DNA of 64,000 nt, from NCBI GenBank assembly GCA_026120185.1, contig JANUWF010001176.1, positions 5,713,501 to 5,777,500 on the forward strand, written 5' to 3'. The number at the start of each line of letters is the position of its first letter. The first letter of the stretch is position 1. The position numbers and the translations under genes are program-made. This stretch comes from Voacanga thouarsii. Taxonomy: Eukaryota; Streptophyta; Magnoliopsida; Gentianales; Apocynaceae. The notes under the pieces are model-generated. The model saw nothing but the letters and a program-made list of their open reading frames with translations, ran no database searches and was not told the DNA's origin. Positions 11,070 to 21,923 of this stretch are shown piece by piece.

Positions 11070-11609
11070 TCTCAGATACCCAAAATAGAAGGGATGAAGC
11101 TTCACATTAACTGAAGGCTTTAGAGGTGCTCCAAGAGTAGGAAGCTTTTCTATAGTCGTATCGCCAGGAAGCCTCTGCCCGCCTAAGCGTCATTCAAGTT
11201 GAGATTTTCAAAAAAATTAAAGGACTTGAGAAGTAGCTGCGAGAACTCCAGGCAGAGTTAGATTTTGAGAGGCATGCTCTGGATGAAAAAACTTGAGTCT
11301 GAGGGCGTCTGTCAATAAACGGCTTCCTATGTAGAAAAGTCAGAAGCCGGATTCTGGGATGAACAACTCATGCTAGAAGCAGAGGAAGAACTACTCCAAA
11401 TAGAGCTACATCATTCGAACAAATTGCTTACCAGCATACAATCTTCGTGGGACAATTTTCATTCTTACTTGACCACCATCTTCCGTCGTCCCGATGAGAC
11501 TGGTCTCTCAGGTACTCAAACTGGAGATGCCGAAGCCCGTCCGCCTCCAGCGGAAGAAACAGTTGTTGAGCCAGAAGCTACCCAAGAAGAAACGACTAGC
11601 CAAGCATAG
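11070..11609 (+). pseudogene. Antisense ORF, C-terminal coiled-coil part
   Basis: The plus-strand frames translate to a highly charged helical protein: heptad-like runs around EAFLQSYRQEASARL, IKGLEKQLRELQAEL (with one stop in the first) and LEAEEELLQIELHHSNKLL, then an acidic Pro/Glu/Thr-rich tail ending in a stop at 11609. The clean 79-codon ending is at 11370-11609. In plant mobile-domain proteins of retrotransposon origin a C-terminal coiled coil is plausible, but I infer the link with 8975-9853 from order and strand only. Confidence 0.45.
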
Positions 11610-12189
11610 GAGGAGAAAGGAATCCCACTGGCGACTGTTCTGCCTGGGGAAGATCCGAATTGGCTTGCCATAATTCTATTTCTCAGCCAATCGAAATGCC
11701 TCACACTTCTTTTAAGGAGGATTAACGTGTTCTTCTTTTTTCCTTTTTTTTTCAATCTCAAATGTAATAGCTATCTGATCGGCTCTTTTGTGATCAACTG
11801 CTTCTTATGAATGCAAATATTTTTCTCTCTTTGTCTTCTTACTTTTCTCTCTCTTTAACAAACATTTTAAAAAAACTCCTGAATGGCTTCTTTTGAATAG
11901 ATCGTTCCCTATTAGCACAAAATTCAATGCCTTAAGTTTTACCTCCCGTGAAACCTGACCAGTAAGCTTTCCTAAATGTGAAGCGATATTAGAATACTAG
12001 TCTTCTTCATGTTATTCTCCCGATATTTACCGACACATTACTTCTTTATGTCTTTTCCTGAAACCTGAAGTTATTTGCGTTAAATCATTTGCCCCCGGTT
12101 CTCAACTCGAGGAACATGAGTCAAGATAACCTCCGAAAAGTATTACAGCAATACTTTACTTCCTATAGCTTATCCAACAAAACAGGATT
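11610..12189. other. Region between antisense ORF and second RNase H; no integrase
   Basis: In Tat-group elements the integrase should follow the second RNase H, that is to the left of 12190. Nothing here resembles an HHCC zinc domain or a D-D-E core in minus frames, and the interval is too short for one. I infer an internal deletion or loss of integrase. Confidence 0.5.
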
Positions 12190-12440
12190 AACGCATTTGT
12201 ACTCATTTGAAGTCTGTCATATGATAACTTGAGAATCTCCTGTTATATCGACCACCCGTGCATCCAAAGCTTTGAAGATTCAAAGTCCCAAAATGAGAGC
12301 ATCATACTCTACCTGATTATTTGAAGTCTTTTTTCTTAATTCAAATAGAATTCTTCCTTATTGTCCGCAAGGGGCTTCAATAATCAAACCGACTCTTGCC
12401 TTATACTGGGTACTAGATCTATCGAACTGCAACTTCCATG
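12190..12440 (-). pseudogene. Second (archaeal-type) RNase H of Tat element
   Basis: The minus-strand translation gives WKLQFDRSSTQYKARVG, then NNQVEYDALILGL and VDITGDSQVII. These match the pattern of the additional RNase H of Tat-lineage elements (WxLxFDGS, NNxAEYEALIxGL, GDSQLV). The Asp of FDGS and of GDSQ and the Glu of AEYE are visible, so the catalytic residues remain, but the frame has in-frame stops. It directly follows the first RNase H. This domain is diagnostic for the Tat group. Confidence 0.8.
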
Positions 12441-12491
12441 GTTTGTATAAAATGTATCCCTATGCCTCTTTTTTTTCAGGGTTGGGCACTT

Positions 12492-13055
12492 CTAAACATG
12501 GATGTTTAGAAAAAAATCAGCTATATCTTGCCCTTTCGTTGCTTTCAAAGGAAAGTGAGTTAGGGAGAAAACATGTAGCTTAATAGCCCATTTCATTAAA
12601 CGTCCTTGCAGCAAAGGATAGTTTAACAGGTATTTGACGAGATCAATTTTGCACAAGACTTGCACTTTCCTAGATAACAGATAATGCTCATGTTTCATAC
12701 ATGCATAATATAAAGACAGGCATAGCTTCTCAATAGGAGAATACCTTGTCTCAATGCCCGTCAGGTTCCAATTGTGGTAATATACTACTCTTTCAATCCC
12801 CTGTGCATCGTCTTAAGCTAATAGGCATCCGATAGATTCTTGAGCCACCGAAATGTACAATTTTAAGGGTGTCTTATCATGTGGTGGCATCAAAATAGGT
12901 GGATGTGATAAAGCCATTTTAATCTGATCAAAAGTCGTCTGGTGCTCTGATTGCCAGATGAACTCTAGAGATGACTTTAAAAGAAGTAGGGAAGAGAACA
13001 CATTTTTCTTTCTTGCAGCATTTGCTAGAAAACATCGCAAGAAATTAATCTTCCC
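12492..13055 (-). pseudogene. Tat element RNase H (first)
   Basis: Gypsy RNase H following RT. The part at 12813-13040 includes the connection segment WQSEHQTTFDQIKMALSHPP and the start of the RNase H (PLKLYISVAQESIGCLLA, in which the first catalytic Asp of the usual LYLxxS/D strand is not preserved). The part at 12492-12698 has YLLSRKVQVLCKIDLVKYLL and LMKWAIKL followed by KGQDIADF, matching the end of a Tat-type RNase H. A frameshift near 12750 separates the two. Confidence 0.75.
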
Positions 13056-13059
13056 TAAG

Positions 13060-13800
13060 AAACTTTAGAGCTCTTTCTTGGATTGCGGTGGCCTTATATG
13101 TAGAATATCCCTTACTTTATTCTAATCCACTTCAATTCCTCTTTAGTGCACTAGGAATCTGAGGAAATTTCCCACTGAAACTCTGAAAGCACATTTGGTA
13201 GGGTTAGTTTTTAGCCGGTGCTTGCGCATTCGGAGGAAGGCTTGCTCCAACCACCTTAGGTGTTGTGAGAAAATGAGCGATTTAACCACTAAATCAACAA
13301 TATAAACTTCCATGGTCTTGCCAATGAGATCTTGAAAAATGAGGTTCATGGCTCTCTAAAAGGTAGCTCCAGCATTCTTCAAACCGAAGGGCATAACTAG
13401 CCATTCGACTAAACCGATAGAACCTGGGCATCAGAAAGCTATCTTTCGCTTATCCTCTTTAGCTATAAATATCTGATTGTAACCAGAGTATCCATCCATA
13501 AAGCTTAGAAATTGGTTTCCCACTGCTGAGTCTACCAACATGTCGGCTATTGGCATGGTATATTCATCATTTGGTGCGGCCAAATTCAAATTTCTGAAAT
13601 CAACGCAAACCTACATATGGCTTTTTTTTCTTGATGATGGGCATAATATTAGACACCCAGTCTGCATACCGACAAGTACGAATAAAACCACACTGAAGTA
13701 ACCTATCAATTTCTTCTTTGATTCTAGGTAGGAGTGTGGGATTACAACGTCGGACATGTTGTTTATGGGGCTTGAAACCTTCTTTAATCGGTAAGCACTA
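13060..13800 (-). pseudogene. Tat element reverse transcriptase
   Basis: Minus-strand frames give the RT motifs in order: VDFRNLNLA (near 13600), NDEYTMPIADMLVD, FLSFMDGYSGYNQI, VMPFGLKNAGATF and MNLIFQDLIGKTMEVY (13349 downward). The catalytic box at about 13293-13304 reads Y-I-V-D instead of Y-V-D-D, so it is dead. The thumb segment HRLKTNPTKCAF follows. Several frameshifts and stops separate the pieces. Confidence 0.85.
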
Positions 13801-13989
13801 CTCTACAATGCCTCTATCTAATCTTGGCATTTCATCATAATCCCATGCGAAACAGTCTTTGTACCTAGAATCAGAGCTGTTAACGCATTCTGTTGATCGA
13901 AAGTTAACCATAAGCTTACCTTTGTAGTTCTGTTTTCTCCAGGTTCCCCGATGTCCACCTCCGTTAGCAGATCCTGAGCGATAAAATCG

Positions 13990-14650
13990 AGTGCATGTCA
14001 AACATCAGGGTCCTCTATTTTCAAACATTTACCTTCTAATTCTTCTGTTGTAATTTGATTGTGAGCCATGGTGAGCTTGGCGTACTGGCTCAGATCAAAG
14101 GTAGAATGGTAAAACACAGTCTCGTTCATATACATTTCTACTAAGAATGAATTGGGGTCGGCTGGTATCTTTTCCACTCGCTCTCCATCCCAAATCAACA
14201 TCTTTTGATGGAGCATTGATGGAACACAATGGTTCGGATGAATCCAATCCCTACCTAGTAAAACAGAATAAGCTGGTTTTGCCGTGATTACAAAGAAAAT
14301 AGTTTTACTAACCTTATATCTAACTGCCATTTCGAAAGTGATGACCTCTTCTGCTTTAGCTACGTCCCCAGTGAAATTAAGCATTTTGATATCTGTATGA
14401 GATAAATCGTGTTTCTCCTTACCTAAATGCCTTAAGGTTGCCAACGGCATTACGTTTGGCACAGCCCCTCCATCGATGAAGACCCTAGAGAAGGCTTTCC
14501 GTTGATATGCGCCTTAATATACAACAGCTTGAGGTAATTGGTATACTGTGCCATTGGGATTGGGAAGAACATACCTTCCGATGACATCTTGAACTCAATA
14601 AGCTCAAGGGCAGCTTCTTCTGTTGTACAGTAGTCTTCCTCCACTACTTC
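13990..14650 (-). pseudogene. Tat element protease region
   Basis: The 154-codon frame at 13998-14462 and the frame above it (14450-14644) together cover the retropepsin-like protease of the Tat group: KAHINGKPS, then the NVMPLATLRHLGK segment that normally follows the D-G-G/A active site, and the ILGRDWIH-type motif seen here as VLLGRDWIHPNHCVPS. The active-site triplet falls at the frame switch near 14455-14475 and is not intact in one frame. Downstream, the linker to RT is open until 13998. Confidence 0.75.
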
Positions 14651-14699
14651 TTGTTCAGCCCTTGCTCGAAATTATAATGGGAGAATGCTAATCATATTT

Positions 14700-16410
14700 T
14701 GACTCAGGGAAGTAGACACCTATTCATCTAACCATTTCTCAGGCATTTGTTTCTGCTGAGCCCATTTCCTCTGTACCTGACATTTCTGAGTTTTTGTAAG
14801 ATAGGGATGATAACCCAGGAAACCTGGCTCTTTATAGGGTACATATATTCTAAACTTCTCATCTTTCCCATGGAAGTGAGTTGTGAAGGTCGAAACAGCC
14901 AACTGAGTGAAAACTGATGGTCGATCGTCTAAACTTTAGAATTTTGTTCTCTCCTCCTCCAAGGTTTTGGACTATTCCTTGATGACAGAATCTCCTGGCT
15001 TATGCTCCACATCTTTCTTGCACATCTATACCATACTTGCATTTCCTGACTTATGCTCCACATCTTTCTTGCACATATGTACCATACTTGCATCAACCGC
15101 TAGGAATGAGTCTATATCGACTAGAGTTTCTTCACATTTATCAGCAAATCTCACCCTTCCTTTTTGCAAAGCCTTCTGAATTGTGTTCCTAAAAACAACA
15201 CAACTATTGGTATTATGAGAAAATGAATTATGCCACTTGTAGTATTTCTTGCCCTTCAGCTCATCTAGACTTGGGACTTTGTGGCCGTGAGGTAAACGGA
15301 TCTGTTTGTCCTTGACCATTTGATCAAAGATGTGATCAACCTTTGATACGTCAAATGTATAAGTGGATGGCCTCGCTAAAGTAACCTCTTCCTTCCCTTT
15401 ACTAGGTCTCAAAAAAGGGCAAGTGTAAGATGCACCTTTTACTAGCTCTGCCGCCATCACCTCTAACAATTGTTCCTCCTCGCTGTCCATAACATCGTCC
15501 ACAATTGATATCATGGTTTGCCCATGAAGGAACTTAACAAACCACCTCTTCTCCTTTTCTTTGATCATTTCCTCTATTCTGACAGTCTGAGATAGTAAGC
15601 GGGATAAATCAGAAAAGTCCTGGAGAATGAAATGCTCCTTAAGTTGCGGATGCATTCTACTGATAGTTATTATGGTAGACTCTATTTATGGAAGATGAGT
15701 GGTGCATTTGGCCTTAATTTGTCAAAAACGCTCAATGAACTCTGCCACATCTTCGGATGATTTTTGCTAATCGTTCCCTGATTTGTCGACGCAATGCTTT
15801 TGTTATTGCATTGATATCGGCTGATGGTGCTAGCTGTTGATTCTGCATAGGGGACTTAGCATAACTGGCCGAGAAATCTATCCTAAGAATGAGGCCATCT
15901 CAGGGTATCATACTCCCTGCATAGGATAAGCTGTCACTGTGGCAGCGTACGTGGAAGGGACAGTTGTAGCATAGTTTTGTGGCCCTCTATACGGGGAAGA
16001 AAAACTCCTGTTAGGAGCTATCATCTGGTCAAAAGATACCTGTACCCCTACTGGTTCCTGGACCCCCATGACCAGGTATGATAGGGTTCTCCCTAGGAAA
16101 GGCTTTGCAGGAGTCATGCCTTGTACAGTTAATCTCAGACTCTCTTGGTGCCCCCGAGCATAAAAAATGATTGCTCCTGGCACAACAATTGTACTAACCC
16201 ATAGAATGGTGCACCAATGGTCAAGGGAGGAGGGTACATAGCTGCCTGAGGTATCCCATGAGCATTTTGCCTCTGTTCAAAATTATTTAGCTCGTTCTGG
16301 AGTAGTTGCTGGAACACTGTAGCGAACTGGGGAATAAGGCTCTGAATGAGTTCACATGTACATTGCTCTATGGTCTGTCCTATGGCAGTTAAAGATGTGG
16401 GTGTCAATTA
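14700..16410 (-). pseudogene. Tat element gag
   Basis: Gag of the Tat-type element in several broken frames. The N-terminal part (15908-16407) is Gln/Pro-rich. The best preserved part is 15026-15655 (209 codons): it includes FSDLSRLLSQTVRIEEMIKE and the Tat-group hallmark KKYYKWHNSFSHNTNSCVVF followed by IQKALQKGRVRF, where a CxxH-like KWHNSxxHxTxxC zinc motif lies. A smaller frame at 14720-14902 continues toward protease. It packages element RNA in active relatives. Confidence 0.8.
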
Positions 16411-16620
16411 AGACACCTGGGAGGAAGACAATGACTGTGCTCCTTGTTACTCAGGGAGGGTGACCTGCGCATTACTGGGCGTCATTGTTGTAGGATCAAA
16501 AGCTCCCCATAAAGCCTGAATTGTAGGCCGATCGAAGGAATCCAATAAAGGCCCTAAGGACTACTGTTGAGGATTTCACATGATGCGTCCAAAACATAGT
16601 TGCATGCAACAACTACCTTT

Positions 16621-16644
16621 GGTCCCATCGAGCGTGCCAATTTA
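16621..16644 (-). promoter_or_regulatory. Primer binding site of Tat element
   Basis: Read on the minus strand just after the 5' LTR, the sequence TTGGCACGCTCGATGGGACC is close to the TTGGCACGCCCGGTGGGAC primer site usual in Tat-type Gypsy elements. It confirms the minus orientation. Confidence 0.75.
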
Positions 16645-17337
16645 TGTTGCCTTACAAAAGGGGAGCCGATGAGACTGGTGATCGGCTACTCTTCGAATGA
16701 ACATAAACAGTCCGATGGAAAGATAAATGTGTGAGCTAGACCTTTTAAAAGATGTGGGTTCTTTGAACTTATTATATAAAGGGTCCAAGAAAGCAGGAAT
16801 ATTGCATGCGGAAGCCAATTAGGACTAAAATCAGTGTATTTTGATTGATCTTGATAAAAAGAACTAATACAAAAGTACTTTAATTTGAAATCAAAGTAAA
16901 GTGAAAATTGAAAGTTGGTAATAAAAGAATAAGGAAAAACTTCTGAAAATTTAAACAAAGCTATAAAGAAAGATAAAGACGAAGAAAATGCAGGAAAAGG
17001 AATTGAAAACTAGAAAAATTAATAGTCTTGTAGATGTGTTTGTTGGTGTCCCTCGTTCTAGGAATCCCTGCCCGTTTTATACTTGTTGTGGTGTGGATGC
17101 CAACTATCCGATCGTGGAGAAAATCTCGCTTCATGGCTCGTCTTTAGTGGTTAGGAACAGTAGTGCTTTGCCGATCATGTCGAGATATAGGGGTAACAAT
17201 TCATCGGCTCCTAGTTCTGATGTTGACTGGGTACATCTGCTAAAGAATTTTCTGACGCCACATCGGCTTAGCAAAATTCATATCAACTTCAGCTCAAAGT
17301 TACCATTGCAACAGATCGGCTAAAGTTGACGCCAACA
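16645..17337 (-). repeat. 5' LTR of Tat element
   Basis: 693 bases, partner of 7976-8651. The two differ by many substitutions and short indels, so the insertion is not recent. It is followed by GTATT (17338-17342), the second copy of the target duplication. Confidence 0.92.
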
Positions 17338-19023
17338 GTATTATACAAAAATCTCTCAAAATAAATAGTTATGAAACCTTATATCATAACCTTGCCATGA
17401 AACCCTGTATCATGACAAACACTGTAAAATCCTGCATCAAGTATAGTGGGTGAACGACCTATTGGGTAAGATACTCTTCTCTCTCTTACCCTAACTTACG
17501 AATGTCCACCCTGGAATATCAGCCCACATGGACTGAGGTGCTAGTACTAACTGGCTGACCCACTAGGACTGTCACCTTTTCCAGATGGACCTCATCTCCC
17601 AGAGGTGGCCTCATACTGAACCATAGAACCAGAAATATTTCCCCCCTAAACTACACAACAACCTAAGTCTATTCATCCATGTTTCAACAATCAAAACCAC
17701 ACCAAGTTCCCATGGCTCATTTTCATGAAGAAAGGAGAAAAACAGAATTTTTCGGTACCTCTATGAAGAGCAATTCGTACTTTAGATGACCAATGTCCAG
17801 CATTTCCCCTTGCTATGGTGGCTAACTCTTCCAGCAAAAAGGAGAGGTATTGTGTCCCTTGAAGGAAGACAAAGTGGGTGGGTGTTGAGTTGGGAAAAAG
17901 AAAAAAACAAAGGACGGCTGTTTTGGTTTTGTGTGATCTCCCGTGACTCTGTATGTGCTGGCCGAATATGGTGTTTAGCTTGTATGTGTGTCGGTGCTAT
18001 AATTTTTGAAGATAAGTGTACAATGGGGTTGAGATAGCTTTTGAGTTATGAGATATAGAAAGATATGATATTAGGGTTTTAGGAATATAAGGAGTTCTTC
18101 TTCAGCAAGTGGGTTGTATTTGTTTCGGACTCTGGTGGGGGAAACAGAGAAATATTTCCAGCTTGCGTGTATTTCTTGCTGGCTGAATCTTGTAGAAAAA
18201 GATCAGCTTGGGTGGCCGAGGAGAGACCTACTGCTTCTTTGCGTGCGCTGAAGTGGTGCGGCTGATTTAGCAGGGGATAAAGGCAGCTGATGTTTTATCA
18301 ATTACAGAATGATAGGCCCTTAGAGTTTTGAGAGGATACAAACTCAACTTCAGCTGGCTGTATTTTCGAGCATGTGTGTGCTTGAGCTGGCTGGAGTTGC
18401 CGCTGGAATTTGGTGTAATTGAAGAAGTCTTTTGGCTGTATAGGCGTGCAATGGTGCTTGACCGAAATTGCTGAATTTCGATTTTGTTGTGTGTACGCGG
18501 CTCAGCTGTTCCAGTGCTTGGTGACGTGGTTTGCATAAGTGCAGATTCCTCCTAAGAGAAGAAAAGGATTGGTATTGGAATTTTTAAAGAGTTTAAAAGC
18601 ATATCTTCTGCCCGTCCAAAATTGGTTAACTGGTGTAGGAGAGGAAAAGATTGCTGGAGTTTGGTGCCTTCAGGTTGTAGTTTAAATGGGTTGTGTTTCG
18701 GTCAACCATGGTGGGGAACAAAGAAACATCTTCAGCTTGTGACCAAGCCTTGCTGTCGGCTGATTGAAGAAGAAACAGTTTTCAGCTTCCATGGTGGTTT
18801 TACCGCTTGGCCAAGGGAGAAGAAGACAAAACTATAGACCGAAATAATTATGAAGGAAGAAAAGAGAAGTTTTGAGTGCTTAAAATTCTGGTTTCCTAAA
18901 AGATAATTGATGAGTCTCCATAGATAAAAATTCATACCTAGATTTTAGAAAGTCTTCTCCTAATCCTTATAGGACATTGATGAAAACCCAAAGACTCTCA
19001 AAGATGGCCGTTGAAAGGCTTTG

Positions 19024-19136
19024 ATAAAGCTGGAATTCTTATTATTTAAATACTAAGAGAAGTTTATCTTAAAATAAATTTCAAGTTAAATATAAAATTT
19101 ATAATATTATCCTTTTAAACTAAAATTTAGGAGATA

Positions 19137-19177
<41 letters not shown>

Positions 19178-19314
19178 AATAAAATATAAATGTGAATATT
19201 GTTTTAAAGATATTAATTTAAATATTTAGATAGGTAAATTTTTGTAAGAGAACTTAGCAAAACAAGGTAATTAGAAAATATTCCCTAGTAGCTATTTTTA
19301 TTACACACACACAC

Positions 19315-19357
<43 letters not shown>

Positions 19358-19605
19358 TGGAATTCTTATTATTTAAATACTAAGAGAAGTTTATCTTAAA
19401 ATAAATTTCAAGTTAAAAATAAAATTTATAATATTATCCTTTTAAACTAAAATTTAGGAGATAGTTATATGTGTGTGTGTGTGTTAGGAAATAAAATATA
19501 AATGTGAATATTGTTTTAAAGATATTAATTTAAATATTTAGATAGGTAAATTTTTATAAGAGAACTTAGCAAAACAAGGTAATTAGAAAATATTCCCTAG
19601 TAGCT

Positions 19606-19609
<4 letters not shown>
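19024..19609. repeat. Tandem duplication with embedded TA/CA microsatellites
   Basis: 19024-19297 is repeated at 19351-19609 (period about 327 bases). Each copy carries a dinucleotide tract at the same place: (TA)n at 19139-19173 in the first and (GT)n at 19470-19484 in the second. Between the copies lie (CA)n and (AT)n at 19303-19353. Confidence 0.9.
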
Positions 19610-19677
<68 letters not shown>

Positions 19678-19678
19678 T
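19610..19678. repeat. Compound (CA)n(TA)n microsatellite
   Basis: About 21 CA units followed by about 12 TA units, at the end of the second copy of the tandem duplication. Confidence 0.95.
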
Positions 19679-20153
19679 GTTCCCTTTAAGAATTTCAAGG
19701 GAAAATAAAACTCCGAATAAATAGGAAAACTCAAGTGGTGATTAGAAAGAAAAGTTTCGGCCAAAGTGGAAAAGGAAATAATTTGTGCTAGAGTTAAGAT
19801 TCGATCTTGAGTCTCCAAGAATTACACTCCAACTAATAATTGCTAGTCCACAACAACTCTTGTGCCTATGTCATACAATCAAATTCTCTTCACTCTCATT
19901 CCAAGCATTTCATATGCCAATAAAAATTCTAAACTTTAGATAACTCATCTTTCCCAATGTAACGACTTCATAAATTTGCTAAGCGAACTAAAACACAATT
20001 AAATATGTGAACAATCACGCACCGATAAATACACCCATCCACCTAATTCTTATATAAAGGTAAATTATCTTTCATAAGCACATGCAAGATGTTACTCAAT
20101 ACTCCTATATCCCCCATACTAAGGTTACGGTTTAGACGGGGTATTACACATTA

Positions 20154-20880
20154 AGCTCAGCAAAACTCAGAGTCCTTCCACAAAGGATGAAAAAGAATGC
20201 ATGAATAAGATACTGTACGCATCTATCATGTATGCCATGTTGTGCACTCGACTCGATGTCTCATATGCATTGAGCATGATGAGCAGGTTCCAGTCAAATC
20301 TTGGAGAGCTACACTGAATTGCTATCAAAAACATACTAAAGTACTTAAGAAGCGCTAAAGATATGTTCTTAGTTTATAGAGGATAAGAAGGTGAGCTAGT
20401 TGTAAATTGTTACACTGATGCTAGTTTTTAGTCTGACATAGATGATTACAAATCGCAATTAGGTTTTCTATTTTGTTTGAATAGAGGTGTTGTAAGCAGG
20501 AAAAGTTCAAAGCAAGATACCATGTCCAATTCTACTACAGAAGCTGAGTTAATAGCTACCTCAACTGGAGCTAAAGAAGTAGTTTGGGTCAAAAAGTTCA
20601 TTACAAAATTAGATATAGTTCCTAGCATTGTGAACCCAATGGATCTTTATTGTGAGAACAATGGAGCCATTGCACAAGCCAAGGAGCCAAGATTACATCA
20701 GTAATCCAAACACATACTTAGACATTTTCACCTTATTCAAGAAATTGTTAATAGATGAGGTGTAAAAGTATGCAAGGTATCAACTGATACAATGTTGCAG
20801 ATTCACTGACAAAGCTTCTCCTATCGTCTAAGTATGATAGTCATACAAAATTAATGGGATTACGGTTTATATCAAATAGT
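20154..20880 (+). pseudogene. Copia 1 RT C-terminus and RNase H
   Basis: Continuation of the Copia 1 pol after the Gypsy insertion. It shows the end of RT with YASIMYAMLCTRLDVSYAL and SRFQSNLG, then RNase H with CYTDASF, NSTTEAELIATSTGAKEVVW and LYCENNGAIAQAKEPR, the Copia RNase H pattern (D of YTDAS, E of STTEAE and a changed CDNxxA reading CENNGA). Stops occur at about 20315, 20429 and 20701. It ends a few bases before the purine tract and 3' LTR at 20894. Confidence 0.88.
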
Positions 20881-20893
20881 ACTAGTAGGAGAT

Positions 20894-21923
20894 TATTAGG
20901 GATATGCCCTAAACAATTTATACTTATACTATTGTTATGTATTTTGTAATAATATAAGGTATTTATTTTCATGAATAGTGCATTTCGTTTAATGGTCATC
21001 AAGTGCGTAACTTGATAGTAAAACCCTATAACAAATAGAATGGTTATTCTTAAATTGTCTCTAATCAATTAATATTGGTGGAACAAAAATAAATTAAGAT
21101 TAGTATGTATGTGACTTGATAGCTATGTTTTACTGGTTATGGATATATGGGATATCAAGTTAAAAAATAAATAAATGTTAGAGAATATTGATTAGACATG
21201 ACCCACTATGAGAGTACTTCATGGGACATGTCATAAGTACATTCTAGCCATAATAATATTTGAAGTCCTTCGGCCTAAATTTATCATAGTTCATTACTTG
21301 ATAAATTCTATATCCTGACGTTTTCTAATGTTGTATTTAACTAGATAATAAAATTAAACTATTGTTGATATAGAATAAATCAAATAGATGAATGTGATTA
21401 ATAGTGAAGGAATTTATCCCTCTCATTCTTGGGAGAGATGTCCATGGGTCTCTTAATAAGTGAGAGTGTTAAAATACATGGTCATGCTCAAATATATTAA
21501 TTTAAGATATTGATATCATTTATTTGAACAGACTAATATGAGATCAAGAAATAGTTGATTAAACTTAATAAAGATGACATGCTTCATGCTTTATACTTAA
21601 TCAGGATATCGTGCAACAAAAGAACTAAATATTAAATTATACTTAGTTCAAAGAAATCACTGATCTTCATTTAACCTCTGTAGTTAAAATGTTTTGCTAG
21701 AAACCGCTTATTACTTGCGGGCCATGTAAATATGATTTGAGCACACTGCTAGCATTAAGGAAACCTCTAGAGTCACACATTAAACGAATAAGTTATGTTA
21801 TTTTTCTAGTGACTAGGTTCGATGTATTTGAAAATGTGTCCAGGTTTATCGAATCTAAAAAGACGTCCAAATTCAATGTATTTGGAAACGGTATCCAGGT
21901 TCATTGCATCTGGACAATGCTGG
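20894..21923 (+). repeat. Copia 1 3' LTR, truncated
   Basis: Begins after the purine-rich tract AGTAGGAGAT with TATTAGGGATATGCCCTA and follows the solo LTR at 58849-60367 for about 1 kb. It breaks off near 21923, where Athila-type gag begins, so about 490 bases of the LTR are missing. The 5' LTR is not in the window. Confidence 0.85.

Larger units (their letters stand above)
7976..17337 (-). mobile_element. Tat-type Gypsy retrotransposon with both LTRs, minus strand
   Basis: A 9.36 kb element with LTRs at both ends and the 5-base target duplication GTATT at 7971-7975 and 17338-17342. The minus-strand order is 5' LTR (16645-17337), primer site, gag, protease, RT, RNase H, a second archaeal-type RNase H, an antisense ORF and 3' LTR (7976-8651). 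The double RNase H and the antisense ORF place it in the Tat/Retand/Ogre group. No integrase is recognisable, and every gene carries stops. The insertion splits the right arm of the palindromic LTR. Confidence 0.9.
6175..20148 (-). mobile_element. Rearranged Gypsy LTR insertion (palindromic), host of a nested Tat element
   Basis: The insertion in Copia 1 is bounded by the target duplication CATTA (6170-6174, 20149-20153). Its ends read CGTAACACCCC on the left and GGGGTATTACA on the right, the two termini of a minus-strand LTR of the TGTRAYACC type also seen at 32260, 44554 and 62981. Once the nested Tat element (7976-17337 plus one GTATT copy) is removed, about 4.6 kb remains. This comprises an LTR end (6175-6335, minus), an inverted LTR part plus primer site (6353-7270, plus), and a nearly whole minus LTR (7536-7975 and 17343-20148, about 3.2 kb). 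No gag or pol remains. Confidence 0.8.
17343..20148 (-). mobile_element. Right part of the palindromic Gypsy LTR
   Basis: Continuation of the minus LTR begun at 7536. 17343-17590 still pairs with 6353-6585; beyond that the LTR is single-copy, noncoding sequence ending at GGGGTATTACA (20148). Short open frames here (for example 17786-18037 and 18622-18837) have no recognisable domain and are LTR sequence. Confidence 0.75.
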
